From Tunturiibacter empetritectus (GTDB taxonomy: Bacteria > Acidobacteriota > Terriglobia > Terriglobales > Acidobacteriaceae): a DNA stretch of 64,000 bases. The position numbers were made by a program, and so were the translations under genes. Positions 1-8,700 of this stretch are shown here, piece by piece. The number at the start of each line of letters is the position of its first letter. The stretch's first letter is position 1. The notes beneath the pieces are model-generated. The model was not told the DNA's origin. It saw nothing but the letters and a program-made list of their open reading frames with translations, and ran no database searches. The stretch spans positions 372,001 to 436,000 of the forward strand of contig NZ_JACHDZ010000003.1 of assembly GCF_014201375.1 (NCBI RefSeq), given 5' to 3'.

Positions 1-362
1 GCATGCCCGCCGCACGCCTCGCCTCCTTGAAAGCGCTCGCGCAAGCAGCAGCCGACGACCCCAACCTCTTCCGTCCGCTTGGAACAACCGAAGAAGCCAT
101 CGCGCGTCTGCGCACCATTCCTGGTATCGGCGACTGGACCGCCCAATACATCGCCCTCCGCGCACTTCGCGAGATGGACGCCTTCCCCGCATCCGACATC
201 GGCCTGCTCCGTGGCGCCGCAAAGGTCGATGGAACCCCCGCGACTCCAACCAGCCTCCTCACCCGCGCCGAGTCGTGGAGACCCTGGCGCGCCTACGCGG
301 CACAACACCTGTGGGCCGCCAACGCAAACGAAGTTTTTCCTAGCGAGAGAGCACATGCATGA
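1..362 (+). CDS. DNA-3-methyladenine glycosylase (AlkA-like), 3' end only
   Basis: Carboxy-terminal part of an HhH-GPD base-excision glycosylase that removes alkylated bases. The gene starts upstream of the window. The visible 119 residues carry the helix-hairpin-helix with the PGIGDWTAQY signature, followed by FPASDIGL, whose Asp is at the place of the catalytic aspartate of AlkA. The TGA stop overlaps the start of the next gene, an alkyltransferase, so the two are probably translationally coupled as an alkylation-repair pair. No Ada regulatory domain is visible in this window. Confidence 0.85.
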   Translation, partial: MPAARLASLKALAQAAADDPNLFRPLGTTEEAIARLRTIPGIGDWTAQYIALRALREMDAFPASDIGLLRGAAKVDGTPATPTSLLTRAESWRPWRAYAAQHLWAANANEVFPSERAHA

Positions 363-903
363 ACCCCTAAATCTGCTGATAGATCGATTCGACACGCCGA
401 TCGGCGAGATGGTCATCGTAGCCGATCACGACGGAAACCTGCGAGCCGTTGAATGGACAGACCATGAAGACCGCCTGCATAAGTCCCTCCGGCTTCACTA
501 TGGCCACAACGGGTTCAGGCTTGAGCCAGCCAGCAATCCGTCTGGACTATCCGACGTGATGAAGCGTTACTTTGCAGGAGAGCTCGCCGCTATAGACGAA
601 CTCCCCGTACGCACAGCCGGCACCCCATTTCAACGCGACGTCTGGCGCGCGCTGCGCACGATCCCACATGGCACAACCGTCTCCTATGCAAAGCTCGCCG
701 AACAGATCGGCAGACCCAGGGCCGTCAGAGCAGTCGGACTAGCCAACGGCTCCAACCCCATCGGTGTAGTCGTCCCCTGTCATCGCATCGTCGGATCCAA
801 CGGTTCGCTCACAGGCTACGGCGGAGGCATCGAGCGAAAACGCTGGCTGCTGCAACACGAAATCAAACACCAGCCCGAATACCTTCCCCTCCAACTCACT
901 TGA
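355..903 (+). CDS. ogt: methylated-DNA--protein-cysteine S-methyltransferase
   Basis: Suicide repair protein that moves the alkyl group from O6-alkylguanine (or O4-alkylthymine) in DNA to its own cysteine. The 182-residue product has the small amino-terminal domain followed by the DNA-binding/catalytic domain; the VVPCHRIVG active-site motif puts the acceptor at Cys142, and the preceding RAVGLANGSNP segment matches the family. Size fits Ogt rather than the larger Ada. The ATG at 355 lies inside the end of the glycosylase gene; the open frame extends further upstream but that part overlaps the glycosylase and has no family similarity. A C-terminal tail of about 15 residues follows the domain. 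Confidence 0.95.
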   Translation: MHEPLNLLIDRFDTPIGEMVIVADHDGNLRAVEWTDHEDRLHKSLRLHYGHNGFRLEPASNPSGLSDVMKRYFAGELAAIDELPVRTAGTPFQRDVWRALRTIPHGTTVSYAKLAEQIGRPRAVRAVGLANGSNPIGVVVPCHRIVGSNGSLTGYGGGIERKRWLLQHEIKHQPEYLPLQLT

Positions 904-981
904 GAATACAATCGCAACAGCAAAATAATTCCACGGGCATATGTATCCCTTGCCCCGATATCTTCGTCAAACCGTACAACG

Positions 982-1305
982 ATGAAAAAAGCTGTGCACC
1001 TCTTCGCGACGCTGCTCTGCCTCCTGACTCTTCTCGTCAGCGCAGCCACCTGCGTCACGATCGCACAGCCGAAGCAATCCTCCTGCGATCACTGCCCCAA
1101 ACAATCGCCCCTCGATCCCTCCTGTTGCAGCGCACAGCAGCAGCAAGCACCTGCAGTAGCTTCTACACAGACTGAGCCGCAGCTCCAACTCCACGCAATC
1201 CCTGTCTCAGCACTCGGCTACGAGATCTCATCCCCACTGCTCGCACCCGTCCTTCGACTCACGGCACCGCCTCCACTCCCTCCTCGCACCCCGCTTCGTA
1301 TCTGA
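982..1305 (+). CDS. small Cys-rich secreted protein, unknown
   Basis: The 107-residue product begins with MKK and a hydrophobic stretch (residues 5-28) typical of a Sec signal peptide. It then carries closely spaced cysteines (CDHCP, then a CC pair) in a Gln- and Pro-rich low-complexity region. I do not recognise a named family with certainty; the layout resembles small Cys-rich exported proteins found beside metal-efflux genes. It lies 78 bp upstream of a Met-rich exported protein on the same strand, so a shared role in copper handling is plausible inference. No strong Shine-Dalgarno is seen before the ATG. Confidence 0.6.
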   Translation: MKKAVHLFATLLCLLTLLVSAATCVTIAQPKQSSCDHCPKQSPLDPSCCSAQQQQAPAVASTQTEPQLQLHAIPVSALGYEISSPLLAPVLRLTAPPPLPPRTPLRI

Positions 1306-1383
1306 TTCCCTCTTGAGCCTCCCCGCGTTACAGCGCCTTCAACGCTGTCCTCAACAACGCACGCCTCAAGACAAGGAACTCTC

Positions 1384-2898
1384 ATGCGCTCCATCCTCAC
1401 AGCGGCCCTGTTTTCGTTGGCCTTTCTCACGCCATCGCTGACACTGGCTCAGACAAACCAACCCATGCCAAACATGCCCGGCATGAAGATGGACTCCGAT
1501 CAGACATCCCCGCCTGACAAGACCACCATGCCAATGAACATGAGCATGGACATGATGAAGCCGCCATCAAACCTCATCGACGCCATCCTCAATCACACCA
1601 CCTCCGGCACCAGCGCCGAACCCGCCTCCACTCCCGTCTCCATGCTCATGCACTCAACCCACGGATGGATGCTCATGCTCCACGGCACCGCCTCCATCTC
1701 CGCGATCCAGCAACACACAGCATCCAATCCCACCGGGCCATCCCCCGACGCCTGCAACCAACTCAACCTCTCCTGCCCCAGCCCCGCCAACGCCCGCGGC
1801 GGCGACAAGGTCTACTCCACCAACTGGATCATGCCCATGGCCATTCGTCAGCTCGGCTCCCACGGCCAATACGGCCAGCTCACCCTCCGCACCATGCTCT
1901 CGCTCGAACCCGCCACTATCTCCAGCCGCCAGTTCCCCGAGCTCTTCCAGCAAGGCGAAACCGCCTTCGGCAAACCCATCATCGACGGCCAGCACCCCCA
2001 CGACTTCTTCATGGAGGTCGCCGCCCTCTACGACCTCCGCCTCGGCAAACAAACCCTCCTCAGCCTCTACGCCGCCCCCGTGGGCGACCCCGCCATCGGC
2101 CCCACCGCCTACCCCCACCGCCTCTCCGCGTCCGAGGATCCCATCGCCGCCCTCGGCCACCACCAGGAGGACTCCACCCACATCGCCTTCAACGTCTTCA
2201 CCGGCGGCATCACATGGCGCTGGCTCCGCTTCGAAGAGTCCGGCTTCCACGGCGCCGAGCCCACCGAGCAGCGCTGGGGCTTCCAACCCTCCCCCAACGG
2301 CCACGCCGTCGACAGCTACTCCTCGCGCATCACCTTCGCCCCAACAAAAAACCTCAGCACCCAATATTCCGTCGCCCACATCGTCAGCCCCGAAGCCCTC
2401 TACCCCCACGAAGACCAGCAGCGCCAGACCGCCTCCGTCATCTACAACCTTCCCTTCGGCATTCACCACAACACCACCAGCATGCCCGGCATGGACATGG
2501 GCACCACAGCAACCAACAACTGGTCCACCACTCTCATATGGGGCCGCACAAAATCCCTTACCGACAACAGCAAAGTAAACTCCTACCTCCTCGAATCCCT
2601 CCTCAAATTCCGCACCCGCAACTACGTATGGACACGCATAGAAAACGCCGGCCGCTCCAACGAACTCCTCATCCCCCCCGGCTCCCCACTCCCTCCCAAC
2701 TTCACCGAATCCCCCATCGGCCACGTCGCCGCCTACTCCTTCGGCTACGATCGCGACTACCGCGTCCTCCCTCACCTGCTCACCGCCCCAGGAGCCCAGT
2801 TCACCACCTACACCACACCCAGCGCCCTAGTCTCCACCTACGGAGCCCATCCCTGGGGAGTAGTAGCCTTCGTCCGTTTCAGAATCACCGGTAACTAA
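1384..2898 (+). CDS. Met-rich outer-membrane-like protein, probable copper handling
   Basis: A 504-residue protein with a signal peptide (residues 1-22, cut near TLAQ). A Met/His-rich segment follows (MPNMPGMKM, MPMNMSMDMM), and a second such motif, MPGMDMG, sits deep in the protein. The rest is rich in aromatic residues, with alternating patterns like an outer-membrane beta barrel. Met-rich runs of this type bind Cu(I) in CopA/PcoA- and CusF-type proteins. AAGGAA lies just upstream of the ATG at 1384. The long ORF on the opposite strand (1654-2775) is a GC-rich shadow. Function is inferred from composition only. Confidence 0.75.
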   Translation: MRSILTAALFSLAFLTPSLTLAQTNQPMPNMPGMKMDSDQTSPPDKTTMPMNMSMDMMKPPSNLIDAILNHTTSGTSAEPASTPVSMLMHSTHGWMLMLHGTASISAIQQHTASNPTGPSPDACNQLNLSCPSPANARGGDKVYSTNWIMPMAIRQLGSHGQYGQLTLRTMLSLEPATISSRQFPELFQQGETAFGKPIIDGQHPHDFFMEVAALYDLRLGKQTLLSLYAAPVGDPAIGPTAYPHRLSASEDPIAALGHHQEDSTHIAFNVFTGGITWRWLRFEESGFHGAEPTEQRWGFQPSPNGHAVDSYSSRITFAPTKNLSTQYSVAHIVSPEALYPHEDQQRQTASVIYNLPFGIHHNTTSMPGMDMGTTATNNWSTTLIWGRTKSLTDNSKVNSYLLESLLKFRTRNYVWTRIENAGRSNELLIPPGSPLPPNFTESPIGHVAAYSFGYDRDYRVLPHLLTAPGAQFTTYTTPSALVSTYGAHPWGVVAFVRFRITGN

Positions 2899-2967
2899 CT
2901 CCAGCAGGACAATCCAACAACATGCAATCCACCAATAAAATTTAATCGCCATCAGCGGAGCACCCGG

Positions 2968-3160
2968 CCGGGTGCCCCATCCTCGCGACGGTCTCATCGC
3001 CGCTAAGGTGGGCATTCGCCGGGTGCCGGGTGCCCCATTCATGCAGTCTCATCGCATGAGTGGGCATTCGCGCCACGCGCGAACCGTCTTCCCTCACCCA
3101 CGTACAAATCCCCGAGTTGCCTCATCCATCGCAGTCTCACAGCGATGGGTGGGAATGTAA
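2968..3160. repeat. double-hairpin intergenic repeat cluster (3 units)
   Basis: The 319-bp gap before rdgB holds a diverged unit (2968-3017), a full unit (3026-3086) and a short related hairpin (3124-3160, ending GGTGGGAATGTAAA). The full unit reads CCGGGTGCCCCATTCATGC, a loop, then GCATGAGTGGGCATTCGCG and a second small hairpin TTCGCGccacGCGCGAA. The same unit recurs near 9181, 22408, 24044 and 24200, so this is a REP-like family. Nothing else recognisable is present in the gap. Confidence 0.85.
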
Positions 3161-3217
3161 AACTCCAATACCGGGTGGCTTCACCCAGCCATCCTGCGGC
3201 GTGTACCCTAAACCCAA

Positions 3218-3865
3218 ATGCCCCAAAGCCCTCCCATCCTCTACCTCGCCACCACCAACCCCGGCAAGCTCCGAGACTTCGCCGCCGCCGCCTCTCCGCA
3301 GATCACACTCGCTCCCTTACCCAATCTCAAACAAATCCTCGCCCCCGCCGAAGACGAGCCCACCTTCGAAGGCAACGCCCGCCTCAAGGCCATCTACTAC
3401 TCCCTCCACGCCCCCAATGAAATCGTCCTCGCCGACGACTCCGGTCTCGAAGTTGACGCACTCCACGGAGCCCCGGGCGTCCGCTCCGCCCGCTACGCCG
3501 AAGACCACAACTTTGCCCCAACAGACTCCGCCCCCCTCACACCCGACGAGCGCAACAACCTCTACCTCATCATGAACCTCACGGACATCCCTCTCACCGA
3601 ACGCAGCGCCCGCTATCACTGCGTCCTCGCCGCCGCACGCAACGGACACATCCTCGCCATCGCCCACGGAGCCGTAGAAGGCGAGATCCTAACCGCCCCC
3701 CGCGGCACCGACGGCTTCGGCTACGACCCCCTCTTCTACCTCCCCGCCCAGCACAAGACCATGGCCGAGCTCGACACCACCACCAAGCTCACCTTCAGCC
3801 ACCGTGGCCGAGCCTTCGCCAGCCTCCTTGACGAGCTCGCTCCCTACCTCGAACCCCACGCTTGA
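3218..3865 (+). CDS. rdgB: dITP/XTP pyrophosphatase (RdgB/HAM1)
   Basis: House-cleaning enzyme that hydrolyses non-canonical purine triphosphates (dITP, XTP) to monophosphates. The 215-residue protein starts with the family signature LATTNPGKLRDF, then has FEGNARLKA, the metal-binding LADDSGLEVDAL and GAPGVRSARYA, and ends with GFGYDPLF and FSHRGRA. All the usual substrate and Mg-binding blocks are present and the length is normal. The ATG at 3218 sits next to the conserved N-terminus; no clear Shine-Dalgarno is visible. Confidence 0.97.
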   Translation: MPQSPPILYLATTNPGKLRDFAAAASPQITLAPLPNLKQILAPAEDEPTFEGNARLKAIYYSLHAPNEIVLADDSGLEVDALHGAPGVRSARYAEDHNFAPTDSAPLTPDERNNLYLIMNLTDIPLTERSARYHCVLAAARNGHILAIAHGAVEGEILTAPRGTDGFGYDPLFYLPAQHKTMAELDTTTKLTFSHRGRAFASLLDELAPYLEPHA

Positions 3866-3878
3866 TAGACTTCCACCC

Positions 3879-4256
3879 ATGCTACCCAACCTCCATATCG
3901 ATCACCTCGTCTTCCGCGTCGAAGACCTCGAACCGACCGAGAAGTTCTACCGCGCCCTCTTTGGCGAACCCGTCGCTCAGGGCAAAGACTTCCTCGTCTA
4001 CCAGATCGGCGAAACCACCCTCTTCTTCACCCCATCCACCAAGCCCATCGCACCCTACGACAAGGAGCAGCCCGGCCTCAACCACTGCGCCTTCGGAGTT
4101 CACGATCCCGCCGACCTTCGCAAGATCGAGGATCACCTGAACAAATCCGGCCTCAAGCACAGTGGCATCGGCATCGACTCGCACGGAGGCAAAGAGTACA
4201 TCTGGTTCAACGACCCCAACGGTTTTCGCCTCGAGTTCTACTGCCGGCCAGCCTAG
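3879..4256 (+). CDS. VOC/glyoxalase-superfamily protein
   Basis: A 125-residue single vicinal-oxygen-chelate domain. It opens with IDHLVFRVEDL and has NHCAFGVHD in the middle and GFRLEFYCRPA at the end; the His, His and Glu in these blocks fit the usual metal ligands. WFNDPNGFRLEFY is typical of glyoxalase, dioxygenase and FosA-like relatives, so the substrate cannot be named. It begins 13 bp after rdgB, which suggests cotranscription. The frame is open further upstream inside rdgB, but the conserved part starts at this ATG. Confidence 0.85.
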   Translation: MLPNLHIDHLVFRVEDLEPTEKFYRALFGEPVAQGKDFLVYQIGETTLFFTPSTKPIAPYDKEQPGLNHCAFGVHDPADLRKIEDHLNKSGLKHSGIGIDSHGGKEYIWFNDPNGFRLEFYCRPA

Positions 4257-4355
4257 AAATAGCGACTCTGAAGCGTCACAATCCGCCCGCTATTCGACGC
4301 GATGCAACTTAATCGCACAAACTTAACGATAACCGCACAAATTCCTTTACTTTCC

Positions 4356-4385
4356 TTGACGCTGCTAATCCCACGGCGGAATAAT
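4356..4385 (+). promoter_or_regulatory. candidate sigma70-type promoter of the sdh operon
   Basis: TTGACG at 4356-4361 and AATAAT at 4380-4385 are separated by 18 bp and lie about 60 bp upstream of the sdhC start. This local stretch is clearly more AT-rich than the surrounding coding DNA. Prediction from sequence only. Confidence 0.45.
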
Positions 4386-4446
4386 CGCGATGCTGCACTT
4401 TTTCTTATCTCCATAAGTGCATCCATCGCGATTTCAAGGAGTCCCC

Positions 4447-5250
4447 ATGGCCACCGCCGCCCCGCCAGCCCCTCCTGCCACCCCGCCACTCAAAGGTGTG
4501 CAGCCACTCCGCGCCGGCCAGGGCCACTCCTTCCTCTGGCACAAGCTCCACTCCCTCTCCGGCATCGTCCCCATCGGCGCCTTCCTCGTCGAGCACATCA
4601 TCTCCAACTTCGAGACCCTCAACGGCCCCCTCGCCTACGCCCAGCAGGTAAAGTTCCTCAACTCCCTCCCGCTCGTCCGAGTCCTCGAGTGGACCTTCAT
4701 CTTCATCCCTCTCGCCTTCCACGCCCTCTACGGACTCTTCATCGCCTTCCGCGGCCGCGTCAGCGTCAACGTCTACCCCTGGGCCAGCAACTGGATGTAC
4801 GTCTCCCAGCGCATCACCGGCATCATCGCCTTCTTCTACATCGTCCAGCACATCTGGCGACAACGTTTCAGCGGCATCTCCCTCCCTGAGAACCCCGGCG
4901 CAGCCTTCCATAAAGTACAGGTTGAACTTTCGAACCCCTGGATGCTCGCCATCTACGTCATCGCGATGATCGCCACCACCTGGCACTTCGCCTACGGCAT
5001 CTGGCTCTTCGCCGCCAAGTGGGGCATCACCCCCGGCGAAAAGGCCCGTAAGAGATTCGGCTACGTCTGCACCGCCTTCGGCCTGGCCCTCTGCCTCATG
5101 GGCCTCGCCAGCATCTACGCCGTAGTCTGGAAGTACCCCAACGCCCCCGACAACGTGATGCCCGCCCAACCCGCCGGCATCGACCTACCCGCACCAACAG
5201 TCCCACCGCCAAACTCAACAAACCCAGAGCAGCCGGGGGAAACCAGATAA
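4447..5250 (+). CDS. sdhC: succinate dehydrogenase cytochrome b558 subunit
   Basis: Membrane anchor of complex II that carries heme b and passes electrons from succinate oxidation to the quinone pool. The 267-residue protein has five hydrophobic segments and conserved His residues in LWHKLHSLSGIVP, LVEHIISN, AFHALYG, VQHIW and TWHFAYGIW, the pattern of the single-polypeptide b558 type known from Bacillus. A Pro/Ala-rich N-terminus precedes the first helix and a Pro-rich tail follows the last. AAGGAG precedes the ATG at 4447. It is first in the sdh operon; its stop codon abuts the next small ORF. Confidence 0.93.
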   Translation: MATAAPPAPPATPPLKGVQPLRAGQGHSFLWHKLHSLSGIVPIGAFLVEHIISNFETLNGPLAYAQQVKFLNSLPLVRVLEWTFIFIPLAFHALYGLFIAFRGRVSVNVYPWASNWMYVSQRITGIIAFFYIVQHIWRQRFSGISLPENPGAAFHKVQVELSNPWMLAIYVIAMIATTWHFAYGIWLFAAKWGITPGEKARKRFGYVCTAFGLALCLMGLASIYAVVWKYPNAPDNVMPAQPAGIDLPAPTVPPPNSTNPEQPGETR

Positions 5251-5562
5251 ATGTTCTTTATTGCCGCTACGGATATCCTGTTTTGTCTGTGTCTCGGCAT
5301 GGTGGCAATAGGAATGCTCGTGAGCAATCTCATGTTCCAGCGCATGAGTTGGGAGATAAGCCCGCCGAATTCGATTCGCGAGAGTTTTTCAATTTTGTGG
5401 ATAACGAGTGCAAAGTCAAAATCAGTGCTGCATAGACATACGTTGATGCACCCTGAATCGAAGATTCGATTGATTTATAGGACGGCGGGCGTAGCCGCGA
5501 TCACAGGATTCGTCGGCGTAATAGTAAGTATTTTCACAACATGCTTTTTGATACTGCACTGA
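5251..5562 (+). CDS. small two-helix membrane protein between sdhC and sdhA
   Basis: A 103-residue predicted membrane protein with hydrophobic segments at about residues 3-28 and 80-101 and a polar middle. The ATG follows the sdhC stop with no gap. Codon use is markedly more AT-rich than in sdhC and sdhA, suggesting later arrival. I recognise no family. The position suggests cotranscription with complex II, but a role in the enzyme is not shown by the sequence. Confidence 0.55.
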   Translation: MFFIAATDILFCLCLGMVAIGMLVSNLMFQRMSWEISPPNSIRESFSILWITSAKSKSVLHRHTLMHPESKIRLIYRTAGVAAITGFVGVIVSIFTTCFLILH

Positions 5563-5569
5563 GGTCACC

Positions 5570-7342
5570 ATGGCAGCAACACCCAGAATCATCGTAGTAG
5601 GCGGCGGCCTAGCCGGACTAGCCGCAGTCATCAAGATCGCCGAAGCCGGCGGCAAGGTCGACCTCTTCTCCATCGTCCCCGTCAAGCGCTCCCACTCCGT
5701 CTGCGCCCAGGGAGGCATCAACGCCGCAAAGGACCTCAAAGGCGAAGGCGACTCCGTCCTCAAGCACTTCGACGACACCGTCTACGGCGGCGACTTCCTC
5801 GCCAACCAGACCCCCGTCAAAAACATGACCGCCCAGGGCCCCGCCATCATCGACCTCCTCGACCGCATGGGCGTCCCCTTCAACCGCACCCCCGAAGGCC
5901 TCCTCGACTTCCGCCGCTTCGGTGGCACCCTCTACCAGCGCACCGCCTTCGCCGGAGCCACCACCGGCCAGCAGTTGCTCTACGCACTAGACGAACAGGT
6001 TCGCCGCTATGAAGCCGAAGGCAAAGTCACCAAGTACGAAGGCTGGGAGTTCCTCTCCGCAGTCCTCGGCTCGAAAGGCGAAGCCCGCGGTATCTGCGCC
6101 ATGGACCTCCGCACAATGGACACCCGCACCTTCCCCGCCGACGCCGTCATCATCTGCACCGGAGGCAACGGAGCCATCTTCGGAAAGTCCACCAATTCAG
6201 TAGTTTGCACCGGATCAGCTCAATCAGCACTTTATCAACAGGGAGCCTTCTACGCCAACGGCGAGTTCATCCAGGTCCACCCCACCGCCATCCCCGGCGA
6301 AGACAAGCTCCGCCTCATGTCCGAGTCCGCCCGAGGCGAAGGCGGCCGCGTCTGGGTCCCCAAAGACAAGAACGACAAGCGCACCGCCCGCTCCATCCCC
6401 GAGACCGACCGCTGGTACTTCCTCGAAGAGTGGTACCCCAAGTACGGCAACCTGGTCCCCCGCGACGTAGCCACCCGCGCCATCTTCAAAGTCGTCTACG
6501 AGCACGGCATGGGCATCGACGGCCAACCCATGGTCTACCTCGACCTCACCCACCTCCCCGCCGAACGCCTCAACAAGCTCGAAGGCATCCTCGAAATCTA
6601 CGAAAAGTTCGTCGGCGACGACCCCCGCGAAGTCCCCATGAAGATCTTCCCCGGTATGCACTACACCATGGGCGGTCTCTGGGTCGACTTCGACCAGCGC
6701 ACCAACATCCCCGGCGTCTACGCCGCAGGCGAGGCCGACTACTCCATCCACGGAGCCAACCGTCTCGGCGCCAACTCGCTCCTCTCCTGCATCTACGGAG
6801 GCTTCGTCGCCGGCCCCCACGCCCTCGCCTACGCCAAGGCCCTCCCCCCGCAAGAGGGCGACGGTGGCCACGCCGCCGAGCTCGCCCGTCAGAAGAAGTT
6901 CAACAACCAGCTCCTCAACAACCCCGGCACCGAGAACCCCTTCAAGCTCTGGCGCGAGCTCGGCGAAACCATGACCAAGCACGCCACCATCATCCGCTAC
7001 AACGCCGGCCTCGACGAAGCCGACGCCAAGATCGTCGAACTCCTCGAGCGCTACGAGAACGTCAACCTCTCCGACAAGAGCCAGTGGGCCAACACCAGCT
7101 TCGCCTTCACCCGCCAGCTCTACAACATGCTCCAGCTGGGCCGCGTCATCGTCCAGGGCGCCCGCCTCCGCGACGAGTCCCGCGGAGCCCACTACAAACC
7201 CGACTTCCCCGAACGCAACGACGAAAAGTTCCTCAAAACCACCAAAGCCAGCTTCAAAGACAACGCCCCCGCCTTCGAGTTCGAAGAAGTGGACATCAGC
7301 CACATCACCCCACGCCCCCGCCGCTACGACGCCACCGCCTAA
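5570..7342 (+). CDS. sdhA: succinate dehydrogenase flavoprotein subunit
   Basis: Catalytic subunit of complex II, oxidising succinate to fumarate on covalent FAD. The 590-residue product starts with the Rossmann motif VVGGGLAGLAA and carries the flavinylation region KRSHSVCAQGGINA. Further in are FIQVHPTAIPG and SESARGEGGRVW, and then MHYTMGGLWVD and GANRLGANSLLS of the active-site and capping domains. The C-terminal part contains RDESRGAHYKPDFPERND. Length fits the Bacillus-like SdhA/FrdA class matching the b558-type anchor. The gene order sdhC-A-B is kept, though with small ORFs in between. Confidence 0.97.
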   Translation: MAATPRIIVVGGGLAGLAAVIKIAEAGGKVDLFSIVPVKRSHSVCAQGGINAAKDLKGEGDSVLKHFDDTVYGGDFLANQTPVKNMTAQGPAIIDLLDRMGVPFNRTPEGLLDFRRFGGTLYQRTAFAGATTGQQLLYALDEQVRRYEAEGKVTKYEGWEFLSAVLGSKGEARGICAMDLRTMDTRTFPADAVIICTGGNGAIFGKSTNSVVCTGSAQSALYQQGAFYANGEFIQVHPTAIPGEDKLRLMSESARGEGGRVWVPKDKNDKRTARSIPETDRWYFLEEWYPKYGNLVPRDVATRAIFKVVYEHGMGIDGQPMVYLDLTHLPAERLNKLEGILEIYEKFVGDDPREVPMKIFPGMHYTMGGLWVDFDQRTNIPGVYAAGEADYSIHGANRLGANSLLSCIYGGFVAGPHALAYAKALPPQEGDGGHAAELARQKKFNNQLLNNPGTENPFKLWRELGETMTKHATIIRYNAGLDEADAKIVELLERYENVNLSDKSQWANTSFAFTRQLYNMLQLGRVIVQGARLRDESRGAHYKPDFPERNDEKFLKTTKASFKDNAPAFEFEEVDISHITPRPRRYDATA

Positions 7343-7359
7343 ATGTACGGAGTCATTCC

Positions 7360-7551
7360 ATGTGCTGCGAAGAGATGCGGACGGCTCTGAAGGATCCAGA
7401 TTCCGGCTTTACCGTTGCTTCAACTGGAGATGGACTAGGAGTCCGAATAGATCTTGGCAAATCTAGCTCTATCACCACTACAACCTGCTTATGGTGCGAA
7501 AAAGAAATTTCACAAGACGAGTTGAAGACCTATCTGCAAGAAGCTGAGTGA
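7360..7551 (+). CDS. small CxxC protein, unknown, between sdhA and sdhB
   Basis: A 63-residue ORF starting 17 bp after the sdhA stop, with a GGAG Shine-Dalgarno before the ATG at 7360. It has an N-terminal CC pair and a CLWCEKEIS motif that may bind a metal as a lone zinc ribbon half. Base composition is more AT-rich than the sdh genes. No recognised family. Confidence 0.45.
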   Translation: MCCEEMRTALKDPDSGFTVASTGDGLGVRIDLGKSSSITTTTCLWCEKEISQDELKTYLQEAE

Positions 7552-7639
7552 CGAATGATGCGCTGCGTTGCACTAGAAAAGAGCGAAAAGATCGTAGGCA
7601 ACAGTTGCCTTGTCTTGCGTTTCCGCCGTCTAATGCGGC

Positions 7640-7840
7640 ATGGAACGCATAGATCTCGTCTACATCGCCCTGTCCGTCATATTCGCAGCAGTCATGGCAT
7701 ATATGTACCTCTACACCACGCACCTTCACCCCAACGAGCGGACCATGGCCCTCAAGGGCCGTCCTCCGGTCAGCAAAGAAGAAGGCATAGCAGTCGCCAC
7801 GCTGGAAAAAGAACGCCTCCACAAAACCGGCAGCTTCTAA
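7640..7840 (+). CDS. small single-pass membrane protein, unknown
   Basis: A 66-residue protein with one hydrophobic helix (about residues 6-27, DLVYIALSVIFAAVMAYMYL) and a charged C-terminal tail. It lies between sdhA and sdhB on the same strand and has the same GC-rich codon style as the sdh genes, unlike the ORFs at 5251 and 7360. It could be a small complex II-associated subunit, but this is inferred from position alone. Confidence 0.55.
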   Translation: MERIDLVYIALSVIFAAVMAYMYLYTTHLHPNERTMALKGRPPVSKEEGIAVATLEKERLHKTGSF

Positions 7841-7937
7841 CTCCACCCTTAGCGACTGCAGCCCGCACCACCAAACGCCTCCAGCTCAACCCCACGCCGA
7901 AGGCACAGGATATCTGCAGGCCCTAAGGAGCAGTCGC

Positions 7938-8699
7938 ATGCCCAGCACCATCAAAGTCGAGATCAAGCGCCAGTCCACCCCGGACGCCCCCTCCACCACC
8001 GAGACCTTCGCAATCCCCTACCGTCCGGGCATGAACATCACCTCGCTCCTCGGCGAAATAGCGCTCAACCCCGTCGACGTCTCCGGCAAGCCGACCACGC
8101 CCATCACCTACGACTCCAACTGCCTCGAGGAGATCTGCGGCTCCTGCGCGATGTTGATCAACGGCAAGGCCACCATGGCCTGCTCCGCCCTCGTAGACAA
8201 GCTCACCGGCCCCAACAAAGACCAGACCATCACCCTCGCCCCGCTCTCGAAGTTCCCCGTAGTACGCGACCTCGCCGTAGACCGCTCCGTCCTCTTCGAA
8301 AACCTCAAGAAGGTCAAAGCCTGGGTCCCCATCGACGGCTCCTACGACCTGGGCCCCGGCCCACGTCAGGCTCCTCAAATTCAAGAACAGCGCTACCCCC
8401 TCTCGAACTGCATCAGCTGCACCATCTGCATGGAGGTCTGCCCCCAGTTCAACGACGTCACCAACTTCGTCGGCGCCGCCACCATTGCCCAGGCCAAGCT
8501 CTTCAACATGGACCCCTCCGGCTCCGTCCTCAAAGAAGAACGCCTCCGCGCCCTGGCCGGAGACGGCGGCATCCAGGAGTGCGGCTTCGCACAAAACTGC
8601 GTCCAGGCCTGCCCCAAACAGCTCCCCCTCACCGAAGCCATCAGCGACATGGGCCGCGACGTCTTCATCCAACAAGTAAAAGACCTCTTCGCCCGTTAG
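7938..8699 (+). CDS. sdhB: succinate dehydrogenase iron-sulfur subunit
   Basis: Electron-transfer subunit of complex II. The 253-residue protein has an N-terminal plant-type ferredoxin domain with the [2Fe-2S] ligands in NCLEEICGSC (Cys62, 67, 70) and the later TMAC. A C-terminal domain follows with CISCTICMEVCP and CVQACPKQ binding the [4Fe-4S] and [3Fe-4S] clusters. AAGGAG is upstream of the ATG at 7938. It is separated from sdhA by about 600 bp holding two small ORFs, an unusual spacing. Confidence 0.97.
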   Translation: MPSTIKVEIKRQSTPDAPSTTETFAIPYRPGMNITSLLGEIALNPVDVSGKPTTPITYDSNCLEEICGSCAMLINGKATMACSALVDKLTGPNKDQTITLAPLSKFPVVRDLAVDRSVLFENLKKVKAWVPIDGSYDLGPGPRQAPQIQEQRYPLSNCISCTICMEVCPQFNDVTNFVGAATIAQAKLFNMDPSGSVLKEERLRALAGDGGIQECGFAQNCVQACPKQLPLTEAISDMGRDVFIQQVKDLFAR

Positions 8700-8700
8700 G

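Noticed and set aside
1654-2775. 373-codon Gly/Val/Glu-rich minus-strand frame over the Met-rich gene
   Set aside because: Composition is the mirror of third-position C bias; the plus-strand gene has a signal peptide and Shine-Dalgarno.
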